A stretch of 64,000 bases of DNA from Icerya purchasi (taxonomy: Eukaryota; Arthropoda; Insecta; Hemiptera; Monophlebidae), in the NCBI GenBank assembly GCA_039619475.1, contig CM077115.1:503151352-503215351 (forward strand), read 5' to 3'. Under the pieces are notes generated by a model that saw nothing but the letters and a program-made list of their open reading frames with translations, was not told the DNA's origin and ran no database searches. Shown here one piece after another: positions 12,778 to 22,550 of this stretch. Each line of letters opens with the position of its first letter. Positions within the stretch are counted from its first letter, which is position 1. The position numbers were made by a program, and so were the translations under genes.

Positions 12778-13196
12778 AGAGGGTTGATTAAAAAGAAACG
12801 GAACTCCTGGCAGTGTGAGTCACCTATGCGAACTTGCAAACTGTTTTTTTAAATTGAAAGAAACTGCAACATTCTATCTGCGAGCCACGCACGTTTGAAT
12901 TAAGTCCATCCGAGTGGTTCGCGATCTGTACGAGGAATTATCAAAACGAAACGAACTTTCCGCAATGTTAGTCACTTATGCAAGTACACTGATTTTCATC
13001 TTAAATGAAAGCCGTAATTCTGCCCTAAAGAACAAGCGGTCGTTAATTATTTTTAAGGCAATTTTTTCTTTAATGGAAGTTCGACGTATAATTTTTGAAA
13101 AGAGGAGGATTGTAACTTTCCTCAAAGATCAAAACTAGTTTGCAGTAAGTGACGCACTGCAAAGAGTTCCGCGTTTTTTTCTGATCGCCCTTCTCG
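12778..13196. mobile_element. TA-flanked MITE with about 60-bp terminal inverted repeats
   Basis: The left end contains AAAAGAAACGGAACTC then CAGTGTGAGTCACCTATG; the right end, reverse-complemented, contains AAAAAAACGCGGAACTC then CAGTGCGTCACTTACTG. Both continue to GCAAACT, so the ends are imperfect inverted repeats over about 60 bp. TA dinucleotides flank both sides, as in Tc1/mariner-type insertions. An internal segment near 12955-13005 repeats part of the left end (TTAGTCACTTATGCAAGT). The 74-codon frame inside is not transposase-like, so the copy is non-autonomous. Confidence 0.6.
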
Positions 13197-13579
13197 TATA
13201 TATTTTAAAAACTATTCAGAGGCTCGGCTATAATTAAAAAACTAAATCACTAGCTGAACTGCAGTAATGTTTTTTAACACCTGAATTCTAAACACGATAA
13301 GCAGAGACTAGTAACTAAATTTTTATCGCTAGCATCGCCGGTGCCCATGCACATACTTCGAGATAATAAATAACGCGTCTCGTTAATCACAGTTTTTCAT
13401 TGCTGAAATATTTTAATGCGCTCATTTTAATTAAATTATTTTTAGGAGACGTAATGTACTGAATTTTTGGTTAATATAATGAAGGAAATTCAAATTTTAA
13501 CTTTCTTAAAAAATAAATAAATTTCACTCGCCTTATGTTTCAAAAACAAAACAACTTATATATTCAGTTGTTTCTTTTT

Positions 13580-13845
13580 TTTTTTTTTTTTGGAGGGGGC
13601 ACGCCATCGGCTTTGACCGAACAACAGAAGGGGAACCTGAGACACATTCTTTTTGAATGCTGTCTTCATTCTCAGGAGTACTCAATTCTACACTCTCAAC
13701 TCTTGAGTTTCGGTCTTCCTACTTCTTACTACACCGCATACATCCTTGCTTTTCCTTTATTATCTATTGTTCCTGCATTATTAATTAATTCCCTCAGTTT
13801 GTATATATATATATTAAGATATGATATTTTAGCTCCTCTTTAATT
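13580..13845 (+). pseudogene. Possible C-terminal tail of a non-LTR ORF2
   Basis: The translation includes GNLRHILFECCLHSQEYSIL, which fits the xLxHILFxCPLxxxxR tail that follows RNase H in I/R1/Jockey-group ORF2 proteins. The frame stays open for a further 50 codons. A T run directly upstream separates it from other sequence. It is too short to assign a clade. Confidence 0.45.
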
Positions 13846-14244
13846 GTGCGGATTTCGGGTCATTGCCCTTGGGGTTTCCGATTTTAAGAAAATATTAAAC
13901 AGTGGATAACGCTATTTTTTAACGGATAATAAAGGAAAACACACATTTAATTACCTAATCGATTATCGTCAATTATTTGTAGATTCTGCGAAATTACGCA
14001 TTAAATAAAATTGATTAACGTCGTGTTAATATGTCGCGCTGTTTTATTCAGAGCGATTTTTGAACAATTTCAAACACGTTCAAAATTTCTATTCGGAAAC
14101 CGAAACGTCGTATTTTGCAACTGCTACATTATGTCGAAATCCGTATTTTTTAAATTATTACGAATGCCCTTAAAATTGAATAGTATTAAGTGTCTTTTTA
14201 ATTGTTATGATCTATGCTAAAAAGGGAGAAAAAAAAAAAAAGGA

Positions 14245-14250
14245 ACTCAC
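14245..14250 (-). other. 5' splice donor of the desaturase exon
   Basis: The minus strand reads TTTGGG then GTGAGT, a near-consensus donor. Splicing here leaves phase 1 and ends the protein segment at TIVWG, as expected for the first loop after membrane helix 1. Confidence 0.7.
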
Positions 14251-14569
14251 CCCAAACTATGGTTAAAATTTTCATTTGTAGAATATACTTGATCATCAAG
14301 TACAACGTCAAACCGTGCAAGAAGGTAAATATAGCCACGCTACTCCATAGGATATGTTGTTGAGGTGTCAGTTCATTACTGGCGGTTCCGTTACTTTTAA
14401 CGGCTCCTTCGCCGCTGTGCCTGGTATTCACTTCGACCACCTCTTTTCGTTCATCCTTCACTGTTACCGACTGTTCGTCGTCCGCAGGTTCGCGATGACC
14501 GAAACGGTGGGTAACGGGTCCGGAACCAACCAATGTCTCCACTTGATTTGGCGGCATTTTCTATCGCTC
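14251..14569 (-). CDS. First coding exon of an acyl-CoA delta-9 desaturase
   Basis: Reading the minus strand, 12 bases of 5' UTR precede ATG (14557-14555). The exon encodes 102 complete codons plus one base, starting MPPNQVETLVGSGPVT and ending KILTIVWG. Insect delta-9 desaturases characteristically begin MPPN, have a variable polar N-terminus, then a first membrane helix; here WSSVAIFTFLHGLTLYLM fits that helix (the usual form has LHLxALYG). The family is an ER-membrane di-iron enzyme introducing a cis double bond into fatty acyl-CoA; the His boxes lie in later exons, none of which was found. A donor follows at once and an acceptor precedes. The frame runs on into the intron, but residues after TIVWG are poly-Phe artefact. 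Start choice rests on the MPPN signature. Confidence 0.8.
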
Positions 14570-14580
14570 TGAAACAATAC
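14570..14580 (-). other. 3' splice acceptor upstream of the desaturase start codon
   Basis: The minus strand reads GTATTGTTTCAG, a T-rich tract ending in CAG, placed 12 bases before the ATG. It implies at least one non-coding 5' exon at higher coordinates. Confidence 0.5.
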
Positions 14581-16085
14581 CGGAATTCATTTAAATTAAA
14601 TTTCGAACGTTACATATTACATTTCCGTAATTGTAGTTTAACAGAACTAGTCGGAACGCGAGAACCAGGTTGCTTCGCAAGCCCTCGGCATTGTTCACTT
14701 GTGTTAACCGAAACCTTACACTATAATAACATTACGTGAGAAATAAAATATTGGCAATGTTTACGCACCGAAATAAATTGAATTATGTGCGGAAGAAGTA
14801 GCATATTCCGGACGCCCTACGTTGCAAATAAATAAACAACGAAGTTGCCAGAACAGCGTTCGTCGTTATCGCGTATAAATTTGCACAGTCACAAAATATT
14901 ATTCAAACCATAGCAAAAAGAACAAAACATCTAAAAACTTTATATATCCCATGAAAAAATTTAACCCCGCATTGAGAAACTGAAAAGAAACCATCCCCCT
15001 CTACGGGCAAATAGCCCAACCACTGCGCTCGGGATCATCCAAATAATTAAGATCGCATATTGTTTCAAGTACGTAATAATCAGAAGTAACATTTTAACAA
15101 TCAACGAGCCATGAAAAGAATACAATTTTACATTCATGTTTGTAAAATACATACATGCCATGAACGGCAATGGTTCGATCATTTCCCCCTCAAATATCGT
15201 CATATACATAGTTTTTGAAATATTTGTTTTTATAGTTTTTATAAGGCATTCTTTATTTTCTTTTTGCCCTGAATAACAGAAAAACGTGATAATATTAGTA
15301 ATATTATCGAGAGATGACAGCTGAAAAAATCGCCTAAAACTCGAACATGGTTATTACAGCACGATCAATTGTTAGATAAAATGTGCGTAAGTATTGAATT
15401 TTCCGCATTTTTTAATATCAGTTCCTCAAAACGAAGAATAAACACCGTTTATATAAATTATTTTTATAAATAAATCAGCTACGAAGAAAGAAAATCGCAC
15501 ATTATAGAAAGAATATTTGAGAGTCATTAATTATGCGCAATTAATTATAGATACGGTGAAGATGATTTTTCGGTGATTTACGAGATAATTTTAACATCAC
15601 CTTAAGTAACGATTAAATACGGTGTGCGTGACGAGTACTTTGAGGCGAGAGAAATTGAAATTAAAAATTGACCCTCTTACATGTGCACATATGCACACAA
15701 TGCGCATATTTACTTTGCGCTGATTATTAAAAGTAAAATAAAAACCATCGTATACGAATGAGAACAGGAAATAAACAAAAAAATAAATAAGTACCGGAAA
15801 AAAATTAATATTTTAAGTTGCCAATAATGAAAAATCTCCTTTTCCCCAAACTGAAACAGCTTTTTTATAACGCGCCTCAGCGATAAATTAGAAAAAACAT
15901 CTATTTTAACGTTCTCTCGAATTAAATAGAGCATTTAAAATGGAAATCAACATAAAAATTCGCTACACCATCGGTATGGAAGATTATTTTACGAAAAAGG
16001 GAAGAAAAAAAAATTGAAATTCGATTAAAAATTGTTAAAAATCGCTCGTGTTAAAAAAAGGATGGTTTCTTTTTTTTTTTTTTTT
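14581..16085. other. Probable first intron of the desaturase gene; no gene recognised
   Basis: Lies upstream of the coding exon in the sense of the gene. It holds small AT-rich frames only. A 21-base perfect palindrome (GATAATATTA G TAATATTATC) sits near 15289-15309. A short AT palindrome is common in such DNA and has no assigned role. Confidence 0.4.
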
Positions 16086-16089
16086 TGAG

Positions 16090-16432
16090 TTAAAATAATT
16101 TCAATGAACACTCCAAAATCACTCGTAGTCACCTCCTGTTCAGACAACCTACTCCACTGTGTTCCAATTGCAATTTTCCTGTCACAATCCAACATTTACT
16201 TGTCAGCTGTCCTACCTATAATTCATATCGAGCACAAATTCTCCAGTCGTCCAACCTTTTCGAAATCCTGTCTGATCGCCGCGACAAAATTGAACGCCTC
16301 CTACGTTTTCTCAAGATCACTAACCTATTCCGCTACATCTAACACTCTTATCTTTTCCGTGCCTCTGGCCTAGGCGACAGTACACGGCACGTTAATCAAA
16401 GAAGAAGAAGAAGAAGAAGAAGAAGAAAAGTG
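16090..16432 (+). mobile_element. 3' end of a non-LTR retrotransposon with (GAA)n tail
   Basis: Plus-strand frames give QFPVTIQHLLVSCPTYNSYR then LFEILSDRRDKIERLLRFLK ending with LFRYI and a stop near 16350. This is the conserved C-terminus of RNase H-bearing non-LTR ORF2 proteins (HLLxxCPxY, then a basic helix). A short 3' UTR is followed by about nine GAA units (16402-16430), a simple-repeat tail like those of I-group elements. The copy is strongly 5'-truncated, starting after a T run. The 89-codon frame that overlaps it (16104-16373) is out of phase with the family match. Confidence 0.65.
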
Positions 16433-17109
16433 ATTCCGGCGTTTTATACTAGAGGAAAAGAAAAATAGGATATACAGTTTGACCATTCGAAGTTATATTG
16501 AAAGAAAATTAAACTTTAGCTTTACCGTGCTCTTTTTAATGGTGTTAATGGAAAATATTCAACATTTTTGTAAATCGAACCAAACGAAAAACAGATCTAG
16601 TTTGAAGCCCTCGAGATTTTACATGCATTCGATATATCTTTCGATACACCGATCAGTTTCTGACGATTTCTTGAATTATTTGTAAGGTTTACACTTTCGA
16701 ATAACGTCTACGCGTGTTTTTTTAGACGATTGAATATGTTCAAAGTGTGGACACCGTGTCGCACTAGAATGAAACAATTAATGTACCGGAAGTCGTTTCT
16801 TCGAAAAACAAGTAAACAACAGCCATTAATTAACAGCGTTTTGTAAATAAGAGTTTCATCGTTTGCTGGGAACACGATTAAAGTTTTAGTAAAACATAAT
16901 TACAAATCTTTGTCGAGGAATTTCTTATGCAGGTCGTCCAACCTAAATGATGTAACGAACACAGGTTGGCAAGCTTTATTTAAAATGCTAGCAAGTTCTG
17001 TGCTGCCACATGCTATTTCAATTTCGGACCTATCAATTTTGAGTGTTAAAAAAGTTTTTTTTTTTCTTTTTTTACATGTATATTTCAGTACGATTTTATT
17101 ACAGTAAAT

Positions 17110-17112
<3 letters not shown>
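16433..17112. other. No gene recognised
   Basis: AT-rich spacer between two retrotransposon insertions. Small frames show no recognisable domain. Confidence 0.4.
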
Positions 17113-17155
<43 letters not shown>

Positions 17156-17263
17156 TTTATACACTATTACGAGCTGTCTATCAAGGACATTTAGTAATAC
17201 GTGTGAATGAACTTAAACATGAAGGGAGGAGTACCCAATGGCACCTACCCGATTACCCCTACC

Positions 17264-19933
17264 TTAAACAAGGTCCTGCGGTTTCTGGCGTTTCAGTCTT
17301 CTTACATTATCGGTAACATCGAGCAATTCTCTAGCAAGAGTGTTCGGATGAGAATCGAGTCTGTCTGCGTGTCTTTTAGCGTGAACTTTGATGACATCAG
17401 CCACATAATCTATACACAAATCTCGATGTAAGGTTAGATTAGTAACATACCAGGGTGCCTTGGTTATCAACCGAAGGATCTTATTCTGGGAAGTCTGTAT
17501 TACCTTCAGGTTTGACGGTTTAGCGCAACCCCAAAGTTGAACCCCGTATGTCCAGATGGGTTTCAAAATAGTTGTGTATATTAGACGTTTGTTGTCCGTT
17601 GTCAGTACACTGTTTCTCCCTATCAGCCAGTACATTTTTTTAACCCGGATATCTAATTCTTTCTTTTTAACCTGTATATGGTGTTTCCATGTCAATCGGC
17701 TGTCTAAGTGCAAACCTAAATACCTGACCGTTGCTCGTACAGGAAGATCTATGTTATTGATCTTAACGGGTGGGACTTCAACTTTTCGGTTAGTAAAATG
17801 GATATTCACCGATTTGCTTTCGTTTATCCCGATTTTCCATTTTTTAAACCATGTTTCAGCCTTCGTAAGAGCATTTTGTAGATTGTTGCTAGCTTTCTTC
17901 GGATCTTCATGTGATGACAGTAGTGCCGTGTCGTCCGCAAATGTAGCCATCTGCACATTCTCTGTCGCAGGAAAATCTGCTGTGTATAACAAGTACAGCG
18001 TGGGGCCCAACACTGAACCCTGAGGAACGCCTGCTAAAACTGGATGTATTTCTGAGTAGGTATGTTCGTAACGTACTTGAAAATGACGATCTTCGAGGTA
18101 TGATTTTAGCAACAGGTAAAGGTTACTCGGGAACAAACATTTTAATTTGTATAATAAACCATCGTGCCAGACTTTATCAAAAGCCTGTTGAACGTCGAGA
18201 AATACCGCAGTACATACTTTTTTAGTTTCTAAACTATTTTCAATTACACTAACCACCCTATGCAATTGATCAATCGTGGAATGATGTTTTAAAAAGCCAA
18301 ACTGATGTTGCGGAATTACATCAGTTGACTGTATATAAGGCTGTAACCTTTTTAATATTAATTTTTCCATTACCTTCGATAAAACAGGCAACAAGGAAAT
18401 CGGACGATAAGACGTTACAGAGTGGGGATCTTTACCAGGTTTCGGAATCATTACGATTTGCGCAAACTTCCATTGTACCGGAAAGTATTGTATGCGAAAT
18501 ACTGCGTTACATATAGAAGTGAGCAGTACTATAGCTTTCCGCGGAAGTTTATTTAATAATTCAGCGCTTATTAAGTCGAAACCTGGGCTTTTCTTCTTTT
18601 TCAGCGTTTTAAGCAGACACCCAACCTCGTGAGGAGAGGCTGATTTTATTGCTAAAGATGGTCCACATGGACTGGTTATAAATTCATGTATTTCCCTGTC
18701 CGTGTTTGTCTGTATGTTTGGCTTAAACACGGTTGCCAAGTACTCGGCAAATAAATTCGACTTCTGTTTATGATCTTTCGCCCATGACCCGTCACCATGT
18801 TTCATCGGAGGAACATGTTTATTCGGTTGCCTAATATTTTTGGTACACTTCCACAAGGAATAATCATCAATTGCTAAAGTTGATAGTTTAGTTAAATAAT
18901 TATTGAGCGTTTTATTTTTGATTTCTTCCAAAAGTTTTTTTAATTCTTTTATTTTGTTATTAAACAACTTTTTATCCGAAGGGTTTCCCGATTGGAACCA
19001 CCTTCTTCTAAGCTTTCTCTTTTCTAAGACAAGTTTCCGGACTGATATTGGATAATTTTTATTACTTTTTTTACATTTAAGAACAGGAGTGCTTAAGGTA
19101 GCTGCTATTTGTATTTCGTTTGTTAGGTACCGTACGGCATTCTCGACGTCAGTTGGGCTTTTTAAAGGAATTTTTAAGTTTAACTTTGTATCCAAATGAT
19201 CTCTAAATGATTCCCAGTCCGTTTTGTGGTTATATAAATGTATTTGCTCCTCTCTGCATATAACCGAATCACCGAAGGTTAAAATAATAGAAGAGTGATC
19301 TGAAAAGAGATCGAAGGAAGAATTTATATTTGTATAATAACTAGCGGTTCCTTTTGTAATGAAGAAATCTAAAAGATCCGGTATCTTACGATTATCGGTT
19401 GGCCAATAAGTTGGTTCCCCTGTTGATATATAGTTGACATTGTGACTTTCAAGTGCTTGTTTGAACACACGTCCTCTTGTCGTAGTTATCCTGCATCCCC
19501 ACGCTGTATGCTTAGCGTTCCAATCTGCTCCTGACACAAATCTGCTCCCTAAATTTTTTATATATTTACAGAATTCCATCAATGTTATTTTATGTCGTGG
19601 CGGACAATAAGCAGCTGATAATACAAGTTGGCCACCCATCGTCTGTATGCTAATGTTAGTTCCCTGCAGATACTCCTCCCTAAAATGATTTAGTTCGTGC
19701 TGTACAATGTTATTTTTTATTAATATTGCTGAACCGCCGTGAGATTTTCCTGAGGGGTGTGTGCAAGAATACGTGTTGTAATTATTTATTTTGAAACAGT
19801 CTTTATCAGTTAGGTGGGTTTCGGAAACTAAAATTACATCCACAGAATTGGAAGTTAAGAACAATTCAATTTCGGCTTTATGATTTTTTAAGCCATTCGC
19901 GTTCCATTGAGCTATCCTCAGGTAGGCGGGCAT
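17264..19933 (-). CDS. Jockey-clade ORF2: APE endonuclease plus reverse transcriptase
   Basis: 889 codons with no stop or frame shift. Residues about 5-220 form an AP-type endonuclease: QWNANGL (Asn about 11), VSETHL (Glu about 38), SGADWNAKH (Asp about 137, Asn about 139), IPDLLDFF and SDHSS (His about 213) give the catalytic set. The RT spans about 480-760: FLDVQQAFDKVWH, GVPQGSVLGP and FADDTALL carry the three catalytic aspartates. RYLGLHLDSRLTW follows as in Jockey elements. No RNase H domain is present, as expected for Jockey. The protein nicks the target and copies its own RNA onto it. The ATG overlaps the ORF1 stop (TAATG), suggesting reinitiation-coupled translation. The length is usual for the clade, so the protein could be functional, though this genomic copy lacks its promoter end. 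Confidence 0.93.
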   Translation of the reverse strand: MPAYLRIAQWNANGLKNHKAEIELFLTSNSVDVILVSETHLTDKDCFKINNYNTYSCTHPSGKSHGGSAILIKNNIVQHELNHFREEYLQGTNISIQTMGGQLVLSAAYCPPRHKITLMEFCKYIKNLGSRFVSGADWNAKHTAWGCRITTTRGRVFKQALESHNVNYISTGEPTYWPTDNRKIPDLLDFFITKGTASYYTNINSSFDLFSDHSSIILTFGDSVICREEQIHLYNHKTDWESFRDHLDTKLNLKIPLKSPTDVENAVRYLTNEIQIAATLSTPVLKCKKSNKNYPISVRKLVLEKRKLRRRWFQSGNPSDKKLFNNKIKELKKLLEEIKNKTLNNYLTKLSTLAIDDYSLWKCTKNIRQPNKHVPPMKHGDGSWAKDHKQKSNLFAEYLATVFKPNIQTNTDREIHEFITSPCGPSLAIKSASPHEVGCLLKTLKKKKSPGFDLISAELLNKLPRKAIVLLTSICNAVFRIQYFPVQWKFAQIVMIPKPGKDPHSVTSYRPISLLPVLSKVMEKLILKRLQPYIQSTDVIPQHQFGFLKHHSTIDQLHRVVSVIENSLETKKVCTAVFLDVQQAFDKVWHDGLLYKLKCLFPSNLYLLLKSYLEDRHFQVRYEHTYSEIHPVLAGVPQGSVLGPTLYLLYTADFPATENVQMATFADDTALLSSHEDPKKASNNLQNALTKAETWFKKWKIGINESKSVNIHFTNRKVEVPPVKINNIDLPVRATVRYLGLHLDSRLTWKHHIQVKKKELDIRVKKMYWLIGRNSVLTTDNKRLIYTTILKPIWTYGVQLWGCAKPSNLKVIQTSQNKILRLITKAPWYVTNLTLHRDLCIDYVADVIKVHAKRHADRLDSHPNTLARELLDVTDNVRRLKRQKPQDLV

Positions 19934-20041
19934 TATTTGGATAATTTCTGAATTAACATGGTAAGCATGGATAGAACCATGCTGTTTTGCTCGGCTAATT
20001 GACGGAACATGGATTTAAATTCATTAGCGCTACTTTTTACA
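19933..20041 (-). pseudogene. C-terminal remnant of Jockey ORF1
   Basis: In frame, the minus strand reads NEFKSMFRQLAEQNSMVLSM and ends QKLSK with a TAA that shares its last base with the ORF2 ATG. An in-frame stop near 20050 shows where ORF1 homology ends. ORF1 encodes the nucleic-acid-binding gag-like protein; this helical tail is all that remains. Confidence 0.7.
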
Positions 20042-20224
20042 TGTTGTTACAACTTAAATTAACTAATTTGTAACACGAACAGAGCAGAAACTATGTACAG
20101 TTGTATAACTCCTAATGTATAGGTATACAAATAACCATTTGCACATACCCATGCGCTCGCACACCGAGTATATGCACATACCCACAAGTTATATATAATA
20201 TACATATAGAATAAATTAGCTGAT
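20042..20224. other. Short spacer between retroelement fragments
   Basis: AT-rich DNA between the 5' break of the young Jockey copy and the 3' side of an older one. No motif recognised. Confidence 0.4.
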
Positions 20225-20830
20225 CAGCTCATAAGACGTTGTATGTTTCAGGCGTCTTAAGTCATCATCAAGAAGTAGCAAAGCTCTAATTTCGGAGTTT
20301 TCATGCGCTTCTACAATATGGTGTATATAACATCATCGACTCGTGGAATCTTTAAATCCAAACGTATATCTTCGTTGCGTTGGTACCAGAAAGCTCCAGT
20401 GATGCTTTGGGGGCATTTCTTTCGAATATTGGATTTCTTTGCACAACTCCAGACTTGATACATCCATATCGGTCTGATGATTTGACAATAAACTATACAT
20501 TTATCGGACAGATTGAGCTTGGAGTAACGCCCGATCAAAGAATAAATTTGTCTTAATTTTTGTAGAGTTTGTTCTTTTTTCATTTTGACGCGCGTCTTCA
20601 AATTCAGCCTCGAATCTAAATGCATACCTCGCGGATATTTAGCAAAGTGCGATCTCCAAATAAAAATGCGACCGAGTTATATAGAGCAGGGTTCAGATTT
20701 ACGAAGTGTAAACATGACGTGCACCGATTTTTCTTGATTAATCTTGATCTTCCAATTAAATGTTCATTTGCTACTTTTTTCTACTGTTTACTGCAAGTTA
20801 ATCGCAGCCAATTCTGGTGAGTCGCCAATT
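20225..20830 (-). pseudogene. Older Jockey-clade RT C-terminal fragment
   Basis: The minus strand gives LIGDSPELAAINLQ, a stop, then NWKIKINQEKSVHVMFTLRK, a frame break, and MHLDSRLNLKTRVKMKKEQ through IYSLIGRYSKLNLSDKCIVY and IIRPIWMYQVWSCAK. These match the region downstream of the FADD box in Jockey ORF2 and align block for block with the intact copy just downstream (HLDSRLTW, YWLIGRNSVL, ILKPIWTYGVQLWGCAK), but are clearly diverged. Several stops make it inactive. It belongs to the same clade but not the same subfamily. Confidence 0.75.
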
Positions 20831-20859
20831 AACAAGGTGGCTATACCATCGTTATCGTC

Positions 20860-21250
20860 TCGGCTGTTGTTGGAATGTCAGCTGTTTCGTATGTCCAATT
20901 CTGACTCCGGCTAGGACTACCTTCTCACGTCTGTGTTTACGTGCAGAAGTGTGCCAGGAGGGGAGTCACGGATACGGCGTAGTTTGTTGGTGAGTGGTAT
21001 ATCTGTCCAAATTTTAAACCATTTCTGGTGAAGCGCCATTTTTATACGGTTTTTTTTTTTTTTGTATATATGCGTTTGTGGAATACCGGTAACAGCGTTT
21101 TCTATCCACGGGGAGTTGAGGTTGCTGGAAAATGATGGCGGTTGAGTAAGATTTAAGGATTCAAGGATGTTTTGGGTAAAGATATGGAAGATTTGATAAG
21201 CATGTGGAGCAACTACCGGTATGGTTGTATGCGCTTTAACTGGCAAGTTT
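20860..21250 (-). pseudogene. RNase H C-terminal fragment of an I/R1-like element
   Basis: A 109-codon minus-strand frame includes WFKIWTDIPLTNKLRRIRD, and the readthrough continues RREKVVLAGVRIGHTKQLTF. These match the post-RNase H stretch of I/R1-group non-LTR proteins (WQxxWDxxxxNKLRxI ... RREVVLTRLRIGHTRLTH). The WVPSH block itself is absent. It abuts the Jockey fragment but comes from a different clade, so the two are separate insertions. Confidence 0.65.
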
Positions 21251-21965
21251 CTTATCCTTCAGACGGTGCACTGTGAAACTTAACTCTACAATCCATAATA
21301 CAAGGACATTACTACGTAATCATCGTTTATATTTAAAAAATTATTTTATTATAATCGGACTGTAGTCTAACCTTCATTACCTACAATACTGATCTCGTTA
21401 ATGTGTATCTTCGTTTAATTCTGCTTTTCGTAAGACCGAGAATAGAAAAAATCACTAAAAATAAAACATTAACGCATACTTTTGTCTTCAAAAGTTACAA
21501 AAAAAATAAGATATCCGAGCAGAATGAGTTAGTTTTTTTTTAGAATTATAAAGTGAAAATCAAAAAATCACAATTACGCACAGAAACTAAACGACTACAC
21601 CTATGATCTGAAAGAAATATTCAATATGTAAGTTGAAGACGCGTTTAACGAGACTAAAAGTGTTGTATCAATTCGACTGATACGGCATACCATCACAGCA
21701 CGTTCTCGAGATGTCAATCTTGATATACGCGAATAAATGTTTTGCGTAAAATTCCGCTCCGAAGACAGTGTTTAATCATTGATCGAAGTGCACGGTACAA
21801 GTAACGGCTGCTTCAGAATAACAGTTTTTAAGAAAAACGCTGATTTAAATATTTTCTGTACAAGCGATTTATTCAATTTCAATTTTATAGAAAATTGATA
21901 TCTAGCCGGTAACTGTTATTCAACGGCGGAAATATAATGTCGAAATTTCAGCGCTGTAACTTCAT
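21251..21965. other. No gene recognised
   Basis: AT-rich DNA between the retroelement cluster and the mariner relic; nothing supported on either strand. Confidence 0.4.
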
Positions 21966-21969
21966 TTAA

Positions 21970-22550
21970 TGGGGCCGGCTGTATTCGTTGTGAAGTAGAT
22001 GTCACAATTTTCGCGATGGGGCAAATCGAGTTTTGTTTCGAATTCGGAAACACTGGGACTGTTGAAAACCACGTACGGTGATGATTGTTTGTGCTGAAGC
22101 AAGGTTTTCGAGTAGTACGTTCAAGAATGGTTGACAGTCGCTAGAAGGCTTTCGGCGAGAGATGCACCCTTCGAGGTCGACTAGCGATGAGAGTGTAACG
22201 AATTTGTGCCCCCGGACCGAACAGTAAACGTAGCATTCTGCAAAGGCGGACTTTTGAAGCGGATTCGACACGTGAGACCGGAATTCTACCGCACCCGTGG
22301 CTGGTTCCTTTTGCACGACGACACGGTTTCACGCCATTCCTCGATACGTCCTGCACAATTTTCAGCCCAAAAGTCGTGATTCACCACCCGCCCTACTCGT
22401 CAAACTTTAAGATGTTAAGGCGATTCAAAGGAGTGTGACCAGGGCCCCGAAAGCCATTCCAGAAGAAGAGCTCTCCAGGCCGTTCTAGCGGCTGTACGAG
22501 TGCAGCAAGATTTGTATAAAACAAAGAGGAGGGGATTATAAACTGAATGA
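21970..22550 (+). pseudogene. Mariner-family transposase relic, internally deleted
   Basis: Plus-strand frames give GQIEFCFEFGNTGTVE and TLGLLKTTYGDDCL (the N-terminal helix-turn-helix region), then RPEFYRTRGWFLLHDDTVS, matching the second catalytic block (xWxLLHDNAPAH), AQFSAQKS, and finally AIQRSVTRAPKAIPEEEL and FQRLYERCSKI, the C-terminal IPxxxFxxxFxxLYxRCxxC region. The DxPPYSPDLAPCDF segment is largely lost and the middle of the gene is deleted, so the relic is under 600 bp instead of about 1.0 kb. Frames on the opposite strand (22002-22356) are shadows. Terminal repeats were not identified. Confidence 0.7.

Larger units (their letters stand above)
17113..20041 (-). mobile_element. Young Jockey-clade non-LTR retrotransposon, 5'-truncated
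   Basis: On the minus strand the element comprises the last 30-odd codons of ORF1, an intact ORF2, a 3' UTR of about 110 bp and a 40-base poly(A) tail (T run at 17113-17152). The 5' end is lost within ORF1 at about 20041, typical of incomplete target-primed reverse transcription. I could not identify a clear target-site duplication beside the tail and the 5' break. A long pure tail and an uninterrupted ORF2 point to recent insertion. Confidence 0.85.

Noticed and set aside
14198..14250. Continuation of the desaturase frame beyond TIVWG
   Set aside because: It follows a GTGAGT donor and encodes poly-Phe from an A/T run; treated as intron.
17207..18516. Plus-strand frames across the Jockey ORF2
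   Set aside because: Antisense shadows of the intact minus-strand ORF2.
17113..20041. Target-site duplication of the young Jockey copy
   Set aside because: Sequences beside the poly(A) tail (TTACAGTAAATAAA) and the 5' break (TTACAACTTAAATTAA) are similar but not identical; I do not claim a duplication.
22002..22356. Two minus-strand frames of 71 and 104 codons
   Set aside because: The plus strand carries recognisable mariner transposase blocks over the same bases; the minus frames are shadows.
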